From Chloroflexota bacterium (GTDB lineage: Bacteria; Chloroflexota; Anaerolineae; UBA1429), in NCBI GenBank assembly GCA_012513595.1, contig JAAZBY010000599.1, positions 1 to 13,971 of the forward strand: DNA of 13,971 bases, given 5' to 3'. The number at the start of each line of letters is the position of its first letter. The stretch's first letter is position 1. The translations under genes and the position numbers were made by a program. Below the pieces are notes generated by a model. It was not told where the DNA came from. It did no database searches and was given only the letters and a program-made list of their open reading frames with translations. This document shows, in pieces, positions 13,074 through 13,971 of this stretch.

Positions 13074-13971
13074 CTAGACCTCGCGGAACTCGCCCTCGAC
13101 GGTGCCGTCCTCTTCGCCGCTGGGGCCGTCGCCGCCTGGCGCCTCGCCCGCGGGGCTGCCGCCCGGCTGCTGCTGATAGGCCGCCTGGCCCACCTGCTGC
13201 AGCGCCTGAGAGAGCTCCTCGGTCCGCCGCTCCATCTGGCTGACGTCCCCGCTCTGGATGGCGTCGCGGACCGCCTTGACCTTGGCCTCGACGTCGGTCC
13301 GCACGTTGGCGGGAACCTTGTCACCCAGGTCGCGCAGGGCTTTTTCCGCCGTGTAGGCCATACTGTCGGCCTGGTTGCGGGCCTCGATCTCCTGCTTGCG
13401 GCGCTGGTCGTCGGAGGCGTGGTCCTCGGCCTCGCGCACCATGCGGTTGATCTCCTGCTCGTTCAGGCCGCTCGAGGCGGTGATGGTGATCTTTTGCTCG
13501 CGACCGGTGGCCTTGTCTTGCGCAGAGACGTGCAAGATGCCGTCGGCGTCGATGTCAAAGGTCACCTCGATCTGCGGGACCCCGCGCGGCGCGGGGGGCA
13601 GGCCGTCCAGGTTGAAGGTGCCCAGCAGCTTGTTGTCGGCCGCCATGGGGCGCTCCCCCTGGACGACGTTGATCTGCACCTGGGTCTGGGAATCCGCCGC
13701 CGTAGAAAAGATCTGGCTCTTTCGCGTCGGGATCGTGGTGTTGCGCTCGATGAGCGGCGTGGCCACCCCGCCCAGGGTCTCGATGCCCAGGGTCAAGGGG
13801 GTCACGTCCAAGAGGAGCACGTCGTCCACCTGGCCGCCCAGAACGCCGGCCTGGATGGCGGCGCCCACGGCCACCACCTCATCGGGGTTCACGCCCTTGT
13901 GCGGCGCCTTCTGGAAAAAGTCCTGCACCTGGCGCTGGACCAGGGGCATGCGCGTCTGGCCGCCCACCAGG
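13074..13971 (-). CDS. dnaK: Chaperone DnaK (Hsp70), C-terminal part (runs off the right edge)
   Basis: About 299 codons of the C-terminal half are present; the true start is beyond the window. The first visible residues, LVGGQTRMP, belong to the end of the ATPase domain, followed by [15 protein letters not shown]. The linker and substrate-binding domain contain the [14 protein letters not shown] motif, [35 protein letters not shown] and [24 protein letters not shown]. The helical lid follows, then a Gln/Gly/Pro-rich tail ([19 protein letters not shown]) and the acidic end VEGEFREV. The last residues resemble those of many bacterial DnaK proteins. It is the ATP-driven partner of DnaJ, encoded next downstream on the same strand, with two hairpins between them. 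Confidence 0.98.
   Translation of the reverse strand, partial: LVGGQTRMPLVQRQVQDFFQKAPHKGVNPDEVVAVGAAIQAGVLGGQVDDVLLLDVTPLTLGIETLGGVATPLIERNTTIPTRKSQIFSTAADSQTQVQINVVQGERPMAADNKLLGTFNLDGLPPAPRGVPQIEVTFDIDADGILHVSAQDKATGREQKITITASSGLNEQEINRMVREAEDHASDDQRRKQEIEARNQADSMAYTAEKALRDLGDKVPANVRTDVEAKVKAVRDAIQSGDVSQMERRTEELSQALQQVGQAAYQQQPGGSPAGEAPGGDGPSGEEDGTVEGEFREV

Overview
The window looks like chromosomal DNA of a high-GC member of the Chloroflexota (Anaerolineae or Caldilineae type). No 16S or other taxonomic marker is present, so this is an inference from three things: the dnaK-dnaJ-prmA-rsmE order (shared with Firmicutes), a very large MalT-like regulator with a C-terminal BTAD domain, and a lipoprotein with a long Pro/Thr-rich linker. 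There are 13 protein-coding genes. Two run off the ends, none is visibly broken, and I see no RNA gene, insertion sequence or CRISPR array.

Layout. (1) 1-3862, minus strand: a 1069-residue NTPase/TPR/winged-helix-BTAD regulator, then a 34-codon gene for a peptide with a signal-like hydrophobic N-terminus, then a DUF5317 membrane protein cut by the window edge. Before the peptide gene lies a pair of GTGAGT direct repeats 11 bp apart, 9-10 nt from a -10-like hexamer. This is the geometry known for SARP activators such as AfsR. (2) 3981-7415, plus strand: a CRP/FNR-family regulator, then an 18-bp palindrome (CTGTAAC-N4-GTTACAG) centred about 41 nt before a predicted start site, then ferredoxin, flavodiiron protein, an atypical ferredoxin and a SAM methyltransferase. 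It reads as an HcpR-like nitrosative or oxidative stress operon. (3) 7450-10016: a divergent pair, an orphan solute-binding lipoprotein (minus) and an AEC-family permease (plus) with an excellent sigma-70 promoter. (4) 10028-13971, minus strand: the chaperone and methyltransferase operon dnaK (C-terminal part), dnaJ, prmA, rsmE. Two strong hairpins and a separate promoter lie between dnaK and dnaJ.

The most interesting part is the left end. A TPR-rich STAND regulator is followed directly by a tiny exportable peptide and a small membrane protein, behind a SARP-like operator. The arrangement recalls both afsR-afsS and the RRNPP receptor/propeptide pairs, but the proteins are different. The second is the stress operon, where regulator, operator and effector genes can be read together and the second ferredoxin lacks one expected cysteine but carries a zinc-ribbon-like tail.
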